Part shown: positions 35,476 to 44,164 of the stretch, piece by piece
Layout: every line of letters starts with the position of its first letter
Numbering within the stretch: position 1 is the first letter of the stretch
NCBI GenBank assembly: GCA_963741355.1
Contig: CAVUIG010000003.1
Span: 1 to 64,000, forward strand
Direction: 5' to 3'
DNA from: CAIWHR01 sp963741355
GTDB taxonomy: Bacteria; Pseudomonadota; Gammaproteobacteria; Burkholderiales; Casimicrobiaceae
Length of the DNA stretch: 64,000 bases
Translations under genes and position numbers: made by a program
Notes under the pieces: generated by a model
Database searches by the model: none
The model's input: only the letters and a program-made list of their open reading frames with translations
Told to the model about the DNA's origin: nothing

Positions 35476-37104
35476 TCAGGTCGACTCCGGCACCATCTTG
35501 ATCGCCCCGCAGGGGCATTCCGAGACGCAGATGCCGCAACCCTTGCAGTAGTCGTAGTTGAATTCGAAGCGCTTGCCCGGGCCGAGCTTGATCACGGCGT
35601 TGTCCGGGCACACGCCGTAGCAGTTGTCGCATTCGAAGCAGTTGCCGCACGACAGGCAGCGGCGTGCCTCGAAGAGCGCATTGGTCTCGTCGAGGCCGTG
35701 CACCACCTCGTCGAAGGTCGACGTGCGCCGCGCGATGTCGAGCACCGGCCGCACCGTCTTCGGAGCGTCGCTGTAATACCAGGGATTGAGCTTCGCGAAG
35801 TCGGCGACCTCGTGCTTCTCGGGCGGCGCGTAGACGCCGCCGTTGAGCCACGCGTCGATGTGCCGCGCCGCCTTCTTTCCATGGCCGATCGCGACGGTCA
35901 CGGTGCGCTCCGAGGGCACCATGTCGCCGCCGGCGAAGATGCCGGTGTAGCCCGTCATCATGTTCGGCGCCACGACGACGGTGCCATCCTTGATCGCGAG
36001 CCCGGGCACGCCGTCCAGCAGCGAGAGGTCCACGTCCTGCCCGAGCGCCAGCACCAGCGAATCGGCTTCGAGCGTCTCGAACTCGCCGGTCGGCTGCGGG
36101 AACCCCTTGTCGTCGAGCGTCATCTTCTCGACGGTCAGCGTGCCTTCGCCGCCCATGTTCTTGATCGTCGAGAGCCACTTGATCAGCACGCCTTCCTGCA
36201 GCGCTTCCTCGACCTCGAAATCGTGCGCGGGCATCCTCTCGCGCGTGCGCCGGTAGACGATGATCGCCTCGGTGGCGCCCAGCCGCTTGGCGGTGCGCGC
36301 GACGTCGAGCGCGGTGTTGCCGCCGCCGTAGACGACGACGCGGCGGCCGAGCATCGGCTTGTCCTCGCCTTCCATGCTGCGCAGCACCTGCACGGCGTCG
36401 AGCATCCGCGCGGCGCCCGCGGCGGGGATGTAGGCCCGCTTGGCGATGTGCGCGCCGACCGCGAGGAACGCGGCGTCGAACTTGCCCGCCTGCATCGTGT
36501 CGCGGATGTTCTCGACCTTCTGGTTGTATTCGATCTTCACGCCGAGATCGACGATCCGCTGCACCTCGGCGTCGAGGACCTCGCGCGGCAGCCGGTATTT
36601 CGGGATGCCGAACCGCATCATCCCGCCCGCCATCGGGCCGGCCTCGACGATCGTCACGGCGTGGCCCCGCCTGCGCAGGTGGTAGGCGGCGGAGAGTCCC
36701 GACGGTCCCGCGCCGACGATCAGCACGCGCTTGCCGGATTCCTTCGCCGGCGGCGCGAATTTCCAGCCGCGCCTGATCGCCTCGTCGCCCAGGAAGCGCT
36801 CGACCGAATTGATGCCGACCGCCTCGTCGAGCTGGCCGCGGTTGCACGCGGTCTCGCACGGGTGATAGCAGACGCGCCCCATCACCGCCGGCAGCGGATT
36901 GTTCACGGTCAGCGCGCGCCATGCGGCTTCGTAATCGCCGCCCTCGGCATGATAAAGCCAGCCCTGGATGTCCTCGCCGGCCGGGCACGCGTGGTTGCAC
37001 GGCGGCAGCCGGTCGACGTAGACGGGGCGCAGCGTCCGCCACGAGCCCGTCTTGTTGGCGAGGCTCGAGCCGACGTCGAGCGTGATGGCGTAGGGCTTAT
37101 CCAC
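35476..37104 (-). CDS. GltD-like flavoprotein with ferredoxin domain, oxidoreductase subunit
   Basis: The 542-residue protein starts at a GTG overlapping the porB stop. The N-terminal Fe-S helical domain has CNHACPAGEDIQGWLY near residue 36 and CYHPCETACNRG near 78. FAD and NAD(P) Rossmann motifs follow, VLIVGAGPSGLSAAYHLRRRG near 126 and VVVYGGGNTALDVARTAKRLG near 260. The C-terminal part has a dicluster ferredoxin: CLSCGNCFECDNCYGVCP and CKGCGICVSECPCGAIKM. It should pass electrons between the 2-oxoacid oxidoreductase, ferredoxin and NAD(P)H. Fusion of a GltD/NfnB-like module and a PorD-type ferredoxin is known in some oxidoreductase clusters. Confidence 0.85.
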   Translation of the reverse strand: MDKPYAITLDVGSSLANKTGSWRTLRPVYVDRLPPCNHACPAGEDIQGWLYHAEGGDYEAAWRALTVNNPLPAVMGRVCYHPCETACNRGQLDEAVGINSVERFLGDEAIRRGWKFAPPAKESGKRVLIVGAGPSGLSAAYHLRRRGHAVTIVEAGPMAGGMMRFGIPKYRLPREVLDAEVQRIVDLGVKIEYNQKVENIRDTMQAGKFDAAFLAVGAHIAKRAYIPAAGAARMLDAVQVLRSMEGEDKPMLGRRVVVYGGGNTALDVARTAKRLGATEAIIVYRRTRERMPAHDFEVEEALQEGVLIKWLSTIKNMGGEGTLTVEKMTLDDKGFPQPTGEFETLEADSLVLALGQDVDLSLLDGVPGLAIKDGTVVVAPNMMTGYTGIFAGGDMVPSERTVTVAIGHGKKAARHIDAWLNGGVYAPPEKHEVADFAKLNPWYYSDAPKTVRPVLDIARRTSTFDEVVHGLDETNALFEARRCLSCGNCFECDNCYGVCPDNAVIKLGPGKRFEFNYDYCKGCGICVSECPCGAIKMVPEST

Positions 37105-38149
37105 CGGCTGCTGCCGAGGTGGCGAGGAGGCCGAATCGCTTCACGTTGCGATCGGCGAGCGCCTGGATGTGCGCGATGCGCTCGGTGTCGGGCTTGGCGC
37201 CGAACAGGTGCGCGAAGCGCTTCTGCAGGCGAAGGTATTCGTCGACCGGAACCTTCCGGCGGATCGTCGTGCGGCCGGTGATCTCGCCGTGCTCCGCTTC
37301 GTAGAGCGGGAAGAGGCCGGACTCGACGGCAAGGCGCGCGAGCCGGATCGTGTCGGCGGGGTCGGAACCCCAGCCGAGCGGGCAGGGCACGTGAATGTGG
37401 ACGTAGCGCGCGCCGTGGATCCCCATCGCGCGGGTCACCTTGTATTCGAGATCGCGCAGGTTCGCCACACTCGCGGTCGCGACATACGGAATCTCGTGCG
37501 CCATCGCGATCAGCGGGACGTTCTTGCCGGTGCCGAACACGTTGCCCGGCTCGCGGCCGATCGCCATCGTCGTCGCGGTGCGCGCGGCCGGCGGCGTCGC
37601 GCTCGAGCGCTGGACGCCGGTGTTCATGTAGGCCTCGTTGTCGTAGCAGATGTAGAGCACGTCGTCGTTGCGCTCGAACATCCCGGACAGGCAGCCGAAG
37701 CCGATGTCGGTGGTGCCGCCGTCGCCGCCCTGCGCGATCACGCGCACGTCGGTGCGGCCCTTGATCCGCATGGCCGATGCCACGCCGGACGCGACCGCCG
37801 CGGCGTTGCCGAACAGCGAATGCATCCAGGGAATCTGCCAGGAGGTCTCGGGGTACGGCGTCGAGAACACCTCGAGGCAGCCGGTCGCGTTGACCGCGAT
37901 CACCTGGTTGTTCGCCGCGCGCATCGCCGCGTCGATCGCATAGCGCGCGCCGAGCGCCTCGCCGCAGCCCTGGCAGGCGCGGTGGCCCGAGTTGAGCGAA
38001 TTGGTGCGCTCCATGTTGGCCTGCACGGAGCGCTGATCCTCGGCCAGCAGGCGGTTGCCGACGGTGAAGGTCCCCGTCTGGTAGAACTTCACCGCCTGCA
38101 TCGGCGCGCTGTCGCGCGATGCCCGTTTGCGTTCGCTCATGACGCTCAT
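37097..38149 (-). CDS. porB: 2-oxoacid:ferredoxin oxidoreductase, beta (TPP) subunit
   Basis: The 350-residue subunit binds thiamine diphosphate. It has the Fe-S ligands RACQGCGEALGAR near residue 58, NATGCLEVFSTPYP near 87, the TPP block IAQGGDGGTTDIGFGCLSGM near 139 and YDNEAYMNTGVQRS near 171. The ATG at 38149 overlaps the porA stop (ATGA), and the 3' end overlaps the next start, so translation is coupled throughout. Substrate is probably pyruvate, judging by the neighbouring malic enzyme, but 2-oxoglutarate or other 2-oxoacids cannot be excluded. Confidence 0.9.
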   Translation of the reverse strand: MSVMSERKRASRDSAPMQAVKFYQTGTFTVGNRLLAEDQRSVQANMERTNSLNSGHRACQGCGEALGARYAIDAAMRAANNQVIAVNATGCLEVFSTPYPETSWQIPWMHSLFGNAAAVASGVASAMRIKGRTDVRVIAQGGDGGTTDIGFGCLSGMFERNDDVLYICYDNEAYMNTGVQRSSATPPAARTATTMAIGREPGNVFGTGKNVPLIAMAHEIPYVATASVANLRDLEYKVTRAMGIHGARYVHIHVPCPLGWGSDPADTIRLARLAVESGLFPLYEAEHGEITGRTTIRRKVPVDEYLRLQKRFAHLFGAKPDTERIAHIQALADRNVKRFGLLATSAAAGG

Positions 38150-39399
38150 CCGATTCCCGATCCGACAGTGCCGAGGCGCCGCAGAATGGCCTCGGCGGTG
38201 GGGCCCGACCGCCGCGCGAGCGCCTCGCGCTCGAGCTCGTGCGCGACGACGTCCGCATTGAGATCGAGGAAGGTGACCTGCTCCAGCTCGTCGGCGTGCG
38301 CGTCCTCGAAGAGCTGCAGCAGCGACGCCTGCGTGATCGCGCGGCCGCCCAGCCCGGCGATGACGGTGTAGCCGTTGAGCTGGATGCCCGACAGCGCCTT
38401 GCGCACGCCGTCGGAGACGATGCCGCCCAGTCCGACCGCGAGGCATTTCTCCAGCACGACGACGCGTTTCGCGTCCTGCAGCGCCTCGCGCAGCGCCGCG
38501 AGCGGGAACGGCCGGAACGAGCAGATCGACACCGAGCCGATCCTGACGCCGTCGTCGCGCATCGTGTCGACGACTTCCTGCACGGTGCCGTTGATCGAGC
38601 CGAGCGAGACGACGATCGTCTCCGCGTCGGAGGTGCGATAGGTGCGGATGAGCCCGCCCGAGGCGCGGCCGAACTGCGCCTGGAACAGCGTCTTCAGCTG
38701 GGGAATCAGCGTCAGCGCCCGCTGCTGCTTGTGGTGCGCGAGGTAGCGGACCTCGGTGAACGCTTCCGGCCCGACCATCGCCCCGATCGACACCGGATCG
38801 GCCGGGTCGAGGATCTGGCGCGGCTCGTAGGGTGGAAGGAATGCGTCGACGTCGCCCTGCGACGGAATGTCCACGCGGTCGTAAGCGTGGGTGAGGATGA
38901 AGCCGTCCATGCACACCATGACCGGGCAGGAGAGCTCCTCGGCGAGGCGGAACGCCTGGATGTGCAGGTCGAGCGCCTCCTGGTTCGTCTCGGCGAAGAG
39001 CTGGATCCATCCGGCGTCGCGCATCGACATGCTGTCGGAATGGTCGTTCCAGATGTTGATCGGCGCGCCGATCGCGCGGTTGCCGATCGTCATCACGATC
39101 GGCAGCCCGAGGCCGGCCGCGTTGTAGACCGCCTCGGCCATGAACAGCAGGCCCTGGCTCGACGTCGCCGTGTACGCGCGGGCGCCCGCCGCCGATGCCC
39201 CGATCGCCACCGACAGCGCGGCGAATTCGGACTCGACGTTGATGAAATCGCAGGGAGCGAGCTCGCCCGACTTCACCATCTCGCCCAGCGCCTCGACGAT
39301 GTGGGTCTGCGGCGTGATCGGATAGGCGCAGATCACCTCGGGCCGCGAGAGGGCGATGGCTTCCGCCACGGCGCGCGAACCCTCGGTCTGCTTAAGCAT
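38146..39399 (-). CDS. porA: 2-oxoacid:ferredoxin oxidoreductase, alpha subunit
   Basis: The 417-residue subunit has the pyrimidine-binding domain of 2-oxoacid oxidoreductases: AYPITPQTHIVEAL near residue 25, FINVESEFAALSVAIGASAAG near 51, TATSSQGLLFMAEAVYNAAG near 78, and a C-terminal domain with SICSFRPFPLAALREAL. The ATG at 39399 overlaps the porC stop by eight bases. It pairs with PorB and PorC to cleave pyruvate and CoA to acetyl-CoA, CO2 and reduced ferredoxin, or to run in reverse. Intact and of normal length. Confidence 0.9.
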   Translation of the reverse strand: MLKQTEGSRAVAEAIALSRPEVICAYPITPQTHIVEALGEMVKSGELAPCDFINVESEFAALSVAIGASAAGARAYTATSSQGLLFMAEAVYNAAGLGLPIVMTIGNRAIGAPINIWNDHSDSMSMRDAGWIQLFAETNQEALDLHIQAFRLAEELSCPVMVCMDGFILTHAYDRVDIPSQGDVDAFLPPYEPRQILDPADPVSIGAMVGPEAFTEVRYLAHHKQQRALTLIPQLKTLFQAQFGRASGGLIRTYRTSDAETIVVSLGSINGTVQEVVDTMRDDGVRIGSVSICSFRPFPLAALREALQDAKRVVVLEKCLAVGLGGIVSDGVRKALSGIQLNGYTVIAGLGGRAITQASLLQLFEDAHADELEQVTFLDLNADVVAHELEREALARRSGPTAEAILRRLGTVGSGIG

Positions 39400-39970
39400 G
39401 GACCATCTCCTTGCGCTTCTGCGCGATCGCGTAGGCCTCGCTCGCGGCGGCGACATTGCCCTCGGCGATCTTGCCGGGAAATTTCGCCCGGATCGCGGCG
39501 ACGACCGATTCCAGCGCGACCTGGCCGCTGACCGCCGCGAAGCCGCCGAGGAGCGCGGCGTTGGGCACCGGCCGGCCGACGTGCTTTTGCGCGAGCTCCG
39601 TCGCCGGCACCTGGCACAGGCGGAAATGCTTCGACCCGCTCGCGAGCTCCGCCAGGCCGAGCTCGTCGAAGCTCTTCATCGAATTGATGAGGATGAGCCC
39701 GGACGCGGAAAGTCCCTTGAAAAGGTCGACCTGGTGCAGCAGCGTCGGGTCCTGGATGATCAGCGCGTCGGGCGCCACCACCGGCTCGCGCAGGCGGATT
39801 TCCTTGTCGTCGATCCGGCAGAACGCCATCACCGGCGCGCCCATGCGTTCGGACCCGAAGCTCGGAAACGCCTGCGCGTATCGCCCTTCGAGGAACGCGG
39901 CCACCGAGAGCAGCTCGGCGCCGGATACGACTCCCTGCCCGCCGCGTCCGTGAATTCGGACCTGGTACAT
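39392..39970 (-). CDS. porC: 2-oxoacid:ferredoxin oxidoreductase, gamma subunit
   Basis: The 192-residue subunit has the family opening YQVRIHGRGGQGVVSGAELL, the block AFPSFGSERMGAPVMAFCRI near residue 35 and PNAALLGGFAAVSG near 136. GGAGGA precedes the ATG at 39970 by five bases, a strong ribosome site that suits the first gene of the operon. Upstream lies the FNR-like site at 40082, so the run porC-porA-porB-flavoprotein-malic enzyme is probably induced without oxygen. Confidence 0.9.
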   Translation of the reverse strand: MYQVRIHGRGGQGVVSGAELLSVAAFLEGRYAQAFPSFGSERMGAPVMAFCRIDDKEIRLREPVVAPDALIIQDPTLLHQVDLFKGLSASGLILINSMKSFDELGLAELASGSKHFRLCQVPATELAQKHVGRPVPNAALLGGFAAVSGQVALESVVAAIRAKFPGKIAEGNVAAASEAYAIAQKRKEMVHA

Positions 39971-40081
39971 CGAACTCCTCCTTCAGGGACCTCGAAATGC
40001 GTGGCGCCCTCGTGAAATCCGGGGCGCCATGCGGTGTCGCTTGCTGTGGTGTTCATGCTGCCCCCGTACGCGCGGCGCCCC

Positions 40082-40095
40082 TTGACACAAATCAA
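40082..40095 (-). promoter_or_regulatory. FNR-like site of the por operon
   Basis: TTGACACAAATCAA differs from the FNR consensus TTGAT-N4-ATCAA at one base. It lies 112 bases before the porC start and nearer to it than the second site in this 335-base divergent gap. The -10 element expected for the minus-strand promoter is weak by eye. The rest of the gap holds no gene. Confidence 0.6.
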
Positions 40096-40162
40096 GAGTC
40101 ATTCGCCATTGATGGCGAGCATGGTCAAGGTTGCTGCACTGCGTCGCCGCACGAGGCATCGC

Positions 40163-40203
40163 TTGACGCACGTCAATCGACGGACGCGGCGCAGCGATAT
40201 AGT
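40163..40203 (+). promoter_or_regulatory. FNR-like site with -10 element of the frd operon
   Basis: TTGACGCACGTCAA (40163-40176) is a perfect palindrome with one change per half from the FNR consensus. A TATAGT begins at 40198, 21 bases past the site. This spacing fits a class II FNR promoter, where the activator is centred near -41.5. The start of frdC is 103 bases further on. Confidence 0.65.
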
Positions 40204-40305
40204 TGCGGCGGAATGGCGCAGCTGCGTCCGGGGCTGCCGCGGTGCGTTCGCGCCGGCGGGCGCCCGCCGGATCGATGCAACGAGCGCGGCACAAAGGAGA
40301 CAACG

Positions 40306-41088
40306 ATGGCCACGAGGTTTTCCACGATAGCCGGCGTCGGTCTCGCCAACGCCACGCGCAAGAGCCGATGGCCTGCGCGGCTCGACCTCGCGCAAAGCCT
40401 GACCGGCCTCGTGCTGGCGCTCTTCATGTGGGGCCACATGTTCTTCGTGTCGTCGATCCTGCTCGGCAACGACGCGATGTGGACGATCACCAAGTTCTTC
40501 GAGGGCTATTTCTTCTTCGGGAGGTCGTTCCCGGTGATCGTTTCGTTCGTGGTCGCCGGCGTCATCACGCTGATCGTCGTCCACGCCTTTCTCGCGGTGC
40601 GCAAGTTCCCGATCAATTTCCGGCAGTTCACGACGTTCCGCAGCCACATGAAGATGATGCGGCACGAGGACACCACTCTTTGGGCCTGGCAGGCCTTCAC
40701 CGGATTCGCGCTGTTCTTCCTCGCGGCGCCGCACGTCTACATCATGCTGACGCATCCCGGCCTGATCGGTCCGTTCGAGTCGTCCGACCGGGTCTGGACC
40801 GGACACTACTGGCCGCTCTACATCCTGTTGCTGCTCGCGGTGGAGCTGCACGGCGGGATCGGCCTCTACCGTCTCGCGGTCAAGTGGGGATGGTTCGAGG
40901 GTCGCGATCCCGGCGCGACGCGCAAGCGGCTCAAGGTGCTCAAGTGGGCGCTCACGGTCTTCTTCCTCGTGCTCGGATTCACCACGCTCGCCGCATACAT
41001 CAAGATCGGCGTCGCGCACGCGCCGAACTATGGTGAGCCATACGTGCCGGCGTCGCTTTCGGCACCCTCGAAAGAGGTGGCGCCATGA
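40306..41088 (+). CDS. frdC: Fumarate reductase cytochrome b subunit (diheme, Wolinella type)
   Basis: The 260-residue membrane subunit has five helices with histidines placed as in diheme FrdC: LFMWGHMFFVSSILLG near residue 43, VVHAFLAVRKFP near 93, HMKMMRHEDTTLWAWQAFTG near 115, FLAAPHVYIMLTHP near 141 and LLLAVELHGGIGLYRLAVKWG near 184. It should carry electrons between the menaquinone pool and FrdAB. A good AAGGAGA ribosome site precedes the ATG. Gene order C-A-B is that of epsilonproteobacterial quinol:fumarate reductase. Its stop overlaps the frdA start (ATGA). Confidence 0.92.
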   Translation: MATRFSTIAGVGLANATRKSRWPARLDLAQSLTGLVLALFMWGHMFFVSSILLGNDAMWTITKFFEGYFFFGRSFPVIVSFVVAGVITLIVVHAFLAVRKFPINFRQFTTFRSHMKMMRHEDTTLWAWQAFTGFALFFLAAPHVYIMLTHPGLIGPFESSDRVWTGHYWPLYILLLLAVELHGGIGLYRLAVKWGWFEGRDPGATRKRLKVLKWALTVFFLVLGFTTLAAYIKIGVAHAPNYGEPYVPASLSAPSKEVAP

Positions 41089-43193
41089 AAGTCGTCTACA
41101 CCGACGTCCTGGTAATCGGCGGCGGACTCGCCGGCCTCCGGATCGGCATCGGCGCGAAGCGGCGCGGCCACGACGTCCTGATCCTGTCGCTGGTGCCGCC
41201 GAAGCGCTCGCACTCGGCGGCGGCGCAGGGCGGCATGCAGGCATCGCTCGCCAACGTCATCAAGGGCCAGGGCGACACCGAGGACGTCCATTTCGAGGAC
41301 ACGGTGCGCGGCAGCGACTGGGGCGCGGACCAGCAGGTGGTCCGGATGTTCGTCAACACGGCGCCCAAGGCCGTGCGCGAGCTCGCCGCGTGGGGCGTGC
41401 CATGGAGCCGCGTGCGCAAGGGCGACCGCGACGTCATCATCAACGGCCAGAAAGTGACGATCACCGAGCGCGACGAGGCGCACGGACTGGTCGCGCAGCG
41501 CGATTTCGGCGGAACGAAGAAGTGGCGCACGTGCTACGTGTCCGACGGCACGGGCCACGCGATGCTGCAGACGATGAGCGACCAGGCGATCGGCAACGCG
41601 ATTCCGGTCCACGAGCGCGTCGAGGCGATCGCGCTGATCCACGACGGCGCGCGCTGCTACGGCGCCATCGTGCGCAACCTCATCACCGGCGAGCTCGTCG
41701 CGTACGTCGCGAAGGCGACGGCGATCGCGAGCGGCGGCGCGGGCCGCCTCTACCGGGTGACGACCAACGCCGTGATCTGCGAGGGCCTCGGCAGCGGCAT
41801 CGCGCTCGAGACCGGCATCGCGACGCTCGGCAACATGGAAGCGGTGCAGTTCCATCCCACCGCGATCTTCCCGGCCGGCATCCTCGTCACCGAGGGCTGC
41901 CGCGGCGACGGCGGCCTGCTCAAGGACGTCGACGGCCACCGCTTCATGCCGGACTACGAGCCGGAAAAGAAGGAGCTCGCCTCGCGCGACGTCGTCTCGC
42001 GCCGCATGGAAGAGCACATCGCGAAGGGCAAGGGAGCCAAGAACCGCTTCGGCGAGCATCTGTGGCTCGACATCACGCTGCTGGGCGAGAAGCACATCCG
42101 GCACAACCTGCGCGAAGTCTACGAGATCTGCCACTACTTCCTCGGCGTCGACCCGACCAAGGACTGGATTCCGGTGCGGCCCGCGCAGCACTACACGATG
42201 GGCGGCGTGCGCACGGACTACACCGGCCAGAGCCCGACGCTGAAGGGATTGTTCGCGGCCGGCGAGGCCGCGTGCTGGGACATGCACGGCTTCAACCGGC
42301 TCGGCGGCAACTCGGTCGCCGAGACGGTCGTCGCCGGCATGATCGTCGGCGAATACATCGCCGATTTCTGCGACAGGCCCGAGAACGAGGTCGACATCCC
42401 GACCGCGCTGGTCCAGGAGTTCCTGCGCCGCGAGCAGGGCAAGCTCGACGTTCTGGTCGACGGCCGCGGCACCGAGGACGCCGTCGCGCTGCGCGTCGCG
42501 ATGCAGGAGACGATGACCGCGAAGGTCGGCATCTTCCGCCGCGGCGCGGACCTCCAGTCGGCGGTGGCGGACCTGCAGGACCTGCTGCAGAGGAGCCGCA
42601 ACATCGGGCTCAAATGCAAGGCGCGCGGCGCCAATCCCGAGCTCGTGACCGCCTACCGCGTGCAGAAGATGCTGAAGGTGGCGCTGTGCATTGCGTACGG
42701 CGCGCTCACCCGCACCGAGAGCCGCGGCGCGCATTTCCGCCAGGATTTCCCGCGACGCAACGACGCCGACTGGCTGAAGCGGACGCTGGCGACATGGAAG
42801 AGCGACGCCGACACGCTGCCCAACCTCGCCTACGAGGCGCTCGACGTCGGCCGGATGGAATTGCCGCCCGGCTGGCGCGGCTACGGCGCCAAGGACTACA
42901 TCGACCACCCGGACACGCCGAATCGCATTGCCGCGGTCGAGGCGCTGAAGCAGAAGATGGCGGGCGCGCCGCGCTTCGCCGTGCAGGAATCGCTGATGCC
43001 CTACGACGCGCTGCTGCCCGAGAAATATCGCGGCCGCAACGAACGAATCGACGAGCCGCTCGAAGGGTCGTCGGAGCGCGGCGCAGCACGAAAGCCGCAA
43101 GCGTGGGGGTACACCAATGAGCGCCGCCGGGCCGTCCCAAGGCGCGAATTGCTCCCCCTCGGGGGGCAGCGCAGCGGCCGAATTGTCCAATGA
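41085..43193 (+). CDS. frdA: Fumarate reductase/succinate dehydrogenase flavoprotein subunit
   Basis: The 702-residue subunit has the FAD motif VLVIGGGLAGLRIGIGAKRRG at the N terminus, the HSAAAQGGMQASL block with the flavin-linking His near residue 43, the active-site block VQFHPTAIFPAGILVTEGCR near 255 and the HYTMGGVRTDYTGQ block near 369. The enzyme interconverts fumarate and succinate. The last about 30 residues, KPQAWGYTNERRRAVPRREL onward, are read from a repeated DNA segment (43092-43227) and are not family sequence. The native end is therefore probably near LPEKYRGRNERIDEPL. Overlap with frdC indicates coupled translation. Confidence 0.93.
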   Translation: MKVVYTDVLVIGGGLAGLRIGIGAKRRGHDVLILSLVPPKRSHSAAAQGGMQASLANVIKGQGDTEDVHFEDTVRGSDWGADQQVVRMFVNTAPKAVRELAAWGVPWSRVRKGDRDVIINGQKVTITERDEAHGLVAQRDFGGTKKWRTCYVSDGTGHAMLQTMSDQAIGNAIPVHERVEAIALIHDGARCYGAIVRNLITGELVAYVAKATAIASGGAGRLYRVTTNAVICEGLGSGIALETGIATLGNMEAVQFHPTAIFPAGILVTEGCRGDGGLLKDVDGHRFMPDYEPEKKELASRDVVSRRMEEHIAKGKGAKNRFGEHLWLDITLLGEKHIRHNLREVYEICHYFLGVDPTKDWIPVRPAQHYTMGGVRTDYTGQSPTLKGLFAAGEAACWDMHGFNRLGGNSVAETVVAGMIVGEYIADFCDRPENEVDIPTALVQEFLRREQGKLDVLVDGRGTEDAVALRVAMQETMTAKVGIFRRGADLQSAVADLQDLLQRSRNIGLKCKARGANPELVTAYRVQKMLKVALCIAYGALTRTESRGAHFRQDFPRRNDADWLKRTLATWKSDADTLPNLAYEALDVGRMELPPGWRGYGAKDYIDHPDTPNRIAAVEALKQKMAGAPRFAVQESLMPYDALLPEKYRGRNERIDEPLEGSSERGAARKPQAWGYTNERRRAVPRRELLPLGGQRSGRIVQ

Positions 43194-43227
43194 GGCCGCA
43201 AGCGTGGGGGTACATATATGAGCGCCG
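43092..43227. repeat. Short duplicated segment between frdA and frdB
   Basis: GCCGCAAGCGTGGGGGTACA occurs at 43092-43111 and again at 43195-43214, each followed three bases later by ATGAGCGCCG. The copies are 103 bases apart. Between them lies a GC-rich palindrome, CTCCCCCTCGGGGGG near 43152. I recall repeats with this palindrome as common between genes of Burkholderiales. The first copy is read within frdA, and the second supplies the leader and start of frdB. Confidence 0.65.
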
Positions 43228-44164
43228 ACACCGTCAAGACGGTCGCGATGCCCGTGAGCAGAAGCAATGGCAATGGCAATGGCAACGCAACGGCGCGGCC
43301 GGGCCGCGGCGACAGCTTTCGATCAGCGTCCTGCGCTACAACCCGCAGGATCCGGCCAGCGTCCCGCACATGCAGACCTACCCGCTCGAGGAAGCCGACG
43401 GGATGACGCTGTTCATCGCGCTGAACGAGATCCGCGAGCACCAGGATGCCTCGCTGCAGTTCGACTTCGTCTGCCGCGCCGGCATCTGCGGCAGCTGCGC
43501 GATGGTGATCAACGGGCGCCCGACGCTTGCGTGCCGGACGCTCACCAAGAACCTCGGCCCCGAGATCACGCTGGCGCCGCTGCCGTTCTTCGAGCTCATC
43601 GGCGATCTCTCGGTCAACACCGGCAAATGGATGCGCGGGATGAGCGAGCGGCTGGAGGGCTGGCTGCACATGAAGGACGCGGACCCGGATCTGCGGCGGA
43701 TCGAGGAGAAGATGGATCCCGACCTCGCGGACAAGATCTACGAGCTCGATCGCTGCATCGAATGCGGCTGCTGTGTGGCCGCCTGCGGCACTGCCCGGAT
43801 GCGCGAGGATTTCGTCGGCGCGGTCGGCCTGAACCGCGTGGCGCGCTTCCGCCTCGACCCGCGCGATTCGCGCACGGACGAGGACTACTACGACGTCATC
43901 GGCGACGACAACGGCGTGTTCGGCTGCATGTCGCTGCTGGCCTGCCACGACGTCTGCCCGAAGGACCTGCCGCTCGCGACGCAGATCGCCTTCATGCGCC
44001 GGAAGATGGTGGCGAGGGCTGGAAGTAGCGCCGCACCGAGGCCGGAGCGGACCTCGCGCGAGCGCTCAGGATCGAAAGGCACCGCCGACGCGGCGCAGCA
44101 CGTCGAACGCGAAACCCGCAAATGCCGCCACCCACGCGGCAAGCGCGAGGTAGAGAAATATTGA
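43218..44164 (+). CDS. frdB: Fumarate reductase iron-sulfur subunit, frameshifted near the start
   Basis: Family sequence begins RQLSISVLRYNPQDPAS. The 2Fe-2S ligands are FVCRAGICGSCAMV with LACRTLTKN, and the 4Fe-4S and 3Fe-4S ligands are CIECGCCVAAC and CMSLLACHDVCPKDLP. The best start, ATG at 43218 (MSADTVKTVAMPVSRSNGNG), is in another frame and must join near 43310. A hexamer AATGGC repeated three times lies in this leader. The stretch after FMRRKMVARAG to the stop at 44164 is not family sequence and overlaps the convergent TDT gene by 99 bases. It passes electrons between FrdC hemes and FrdA. Confidence 0.85.

Noticed and set aside
43260..43290. Phase variation of frdB by the AATGGC repeat
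   Set aside because: The unit is six bases, so changes in copy number keep the frame and cannot explain the frameshift.
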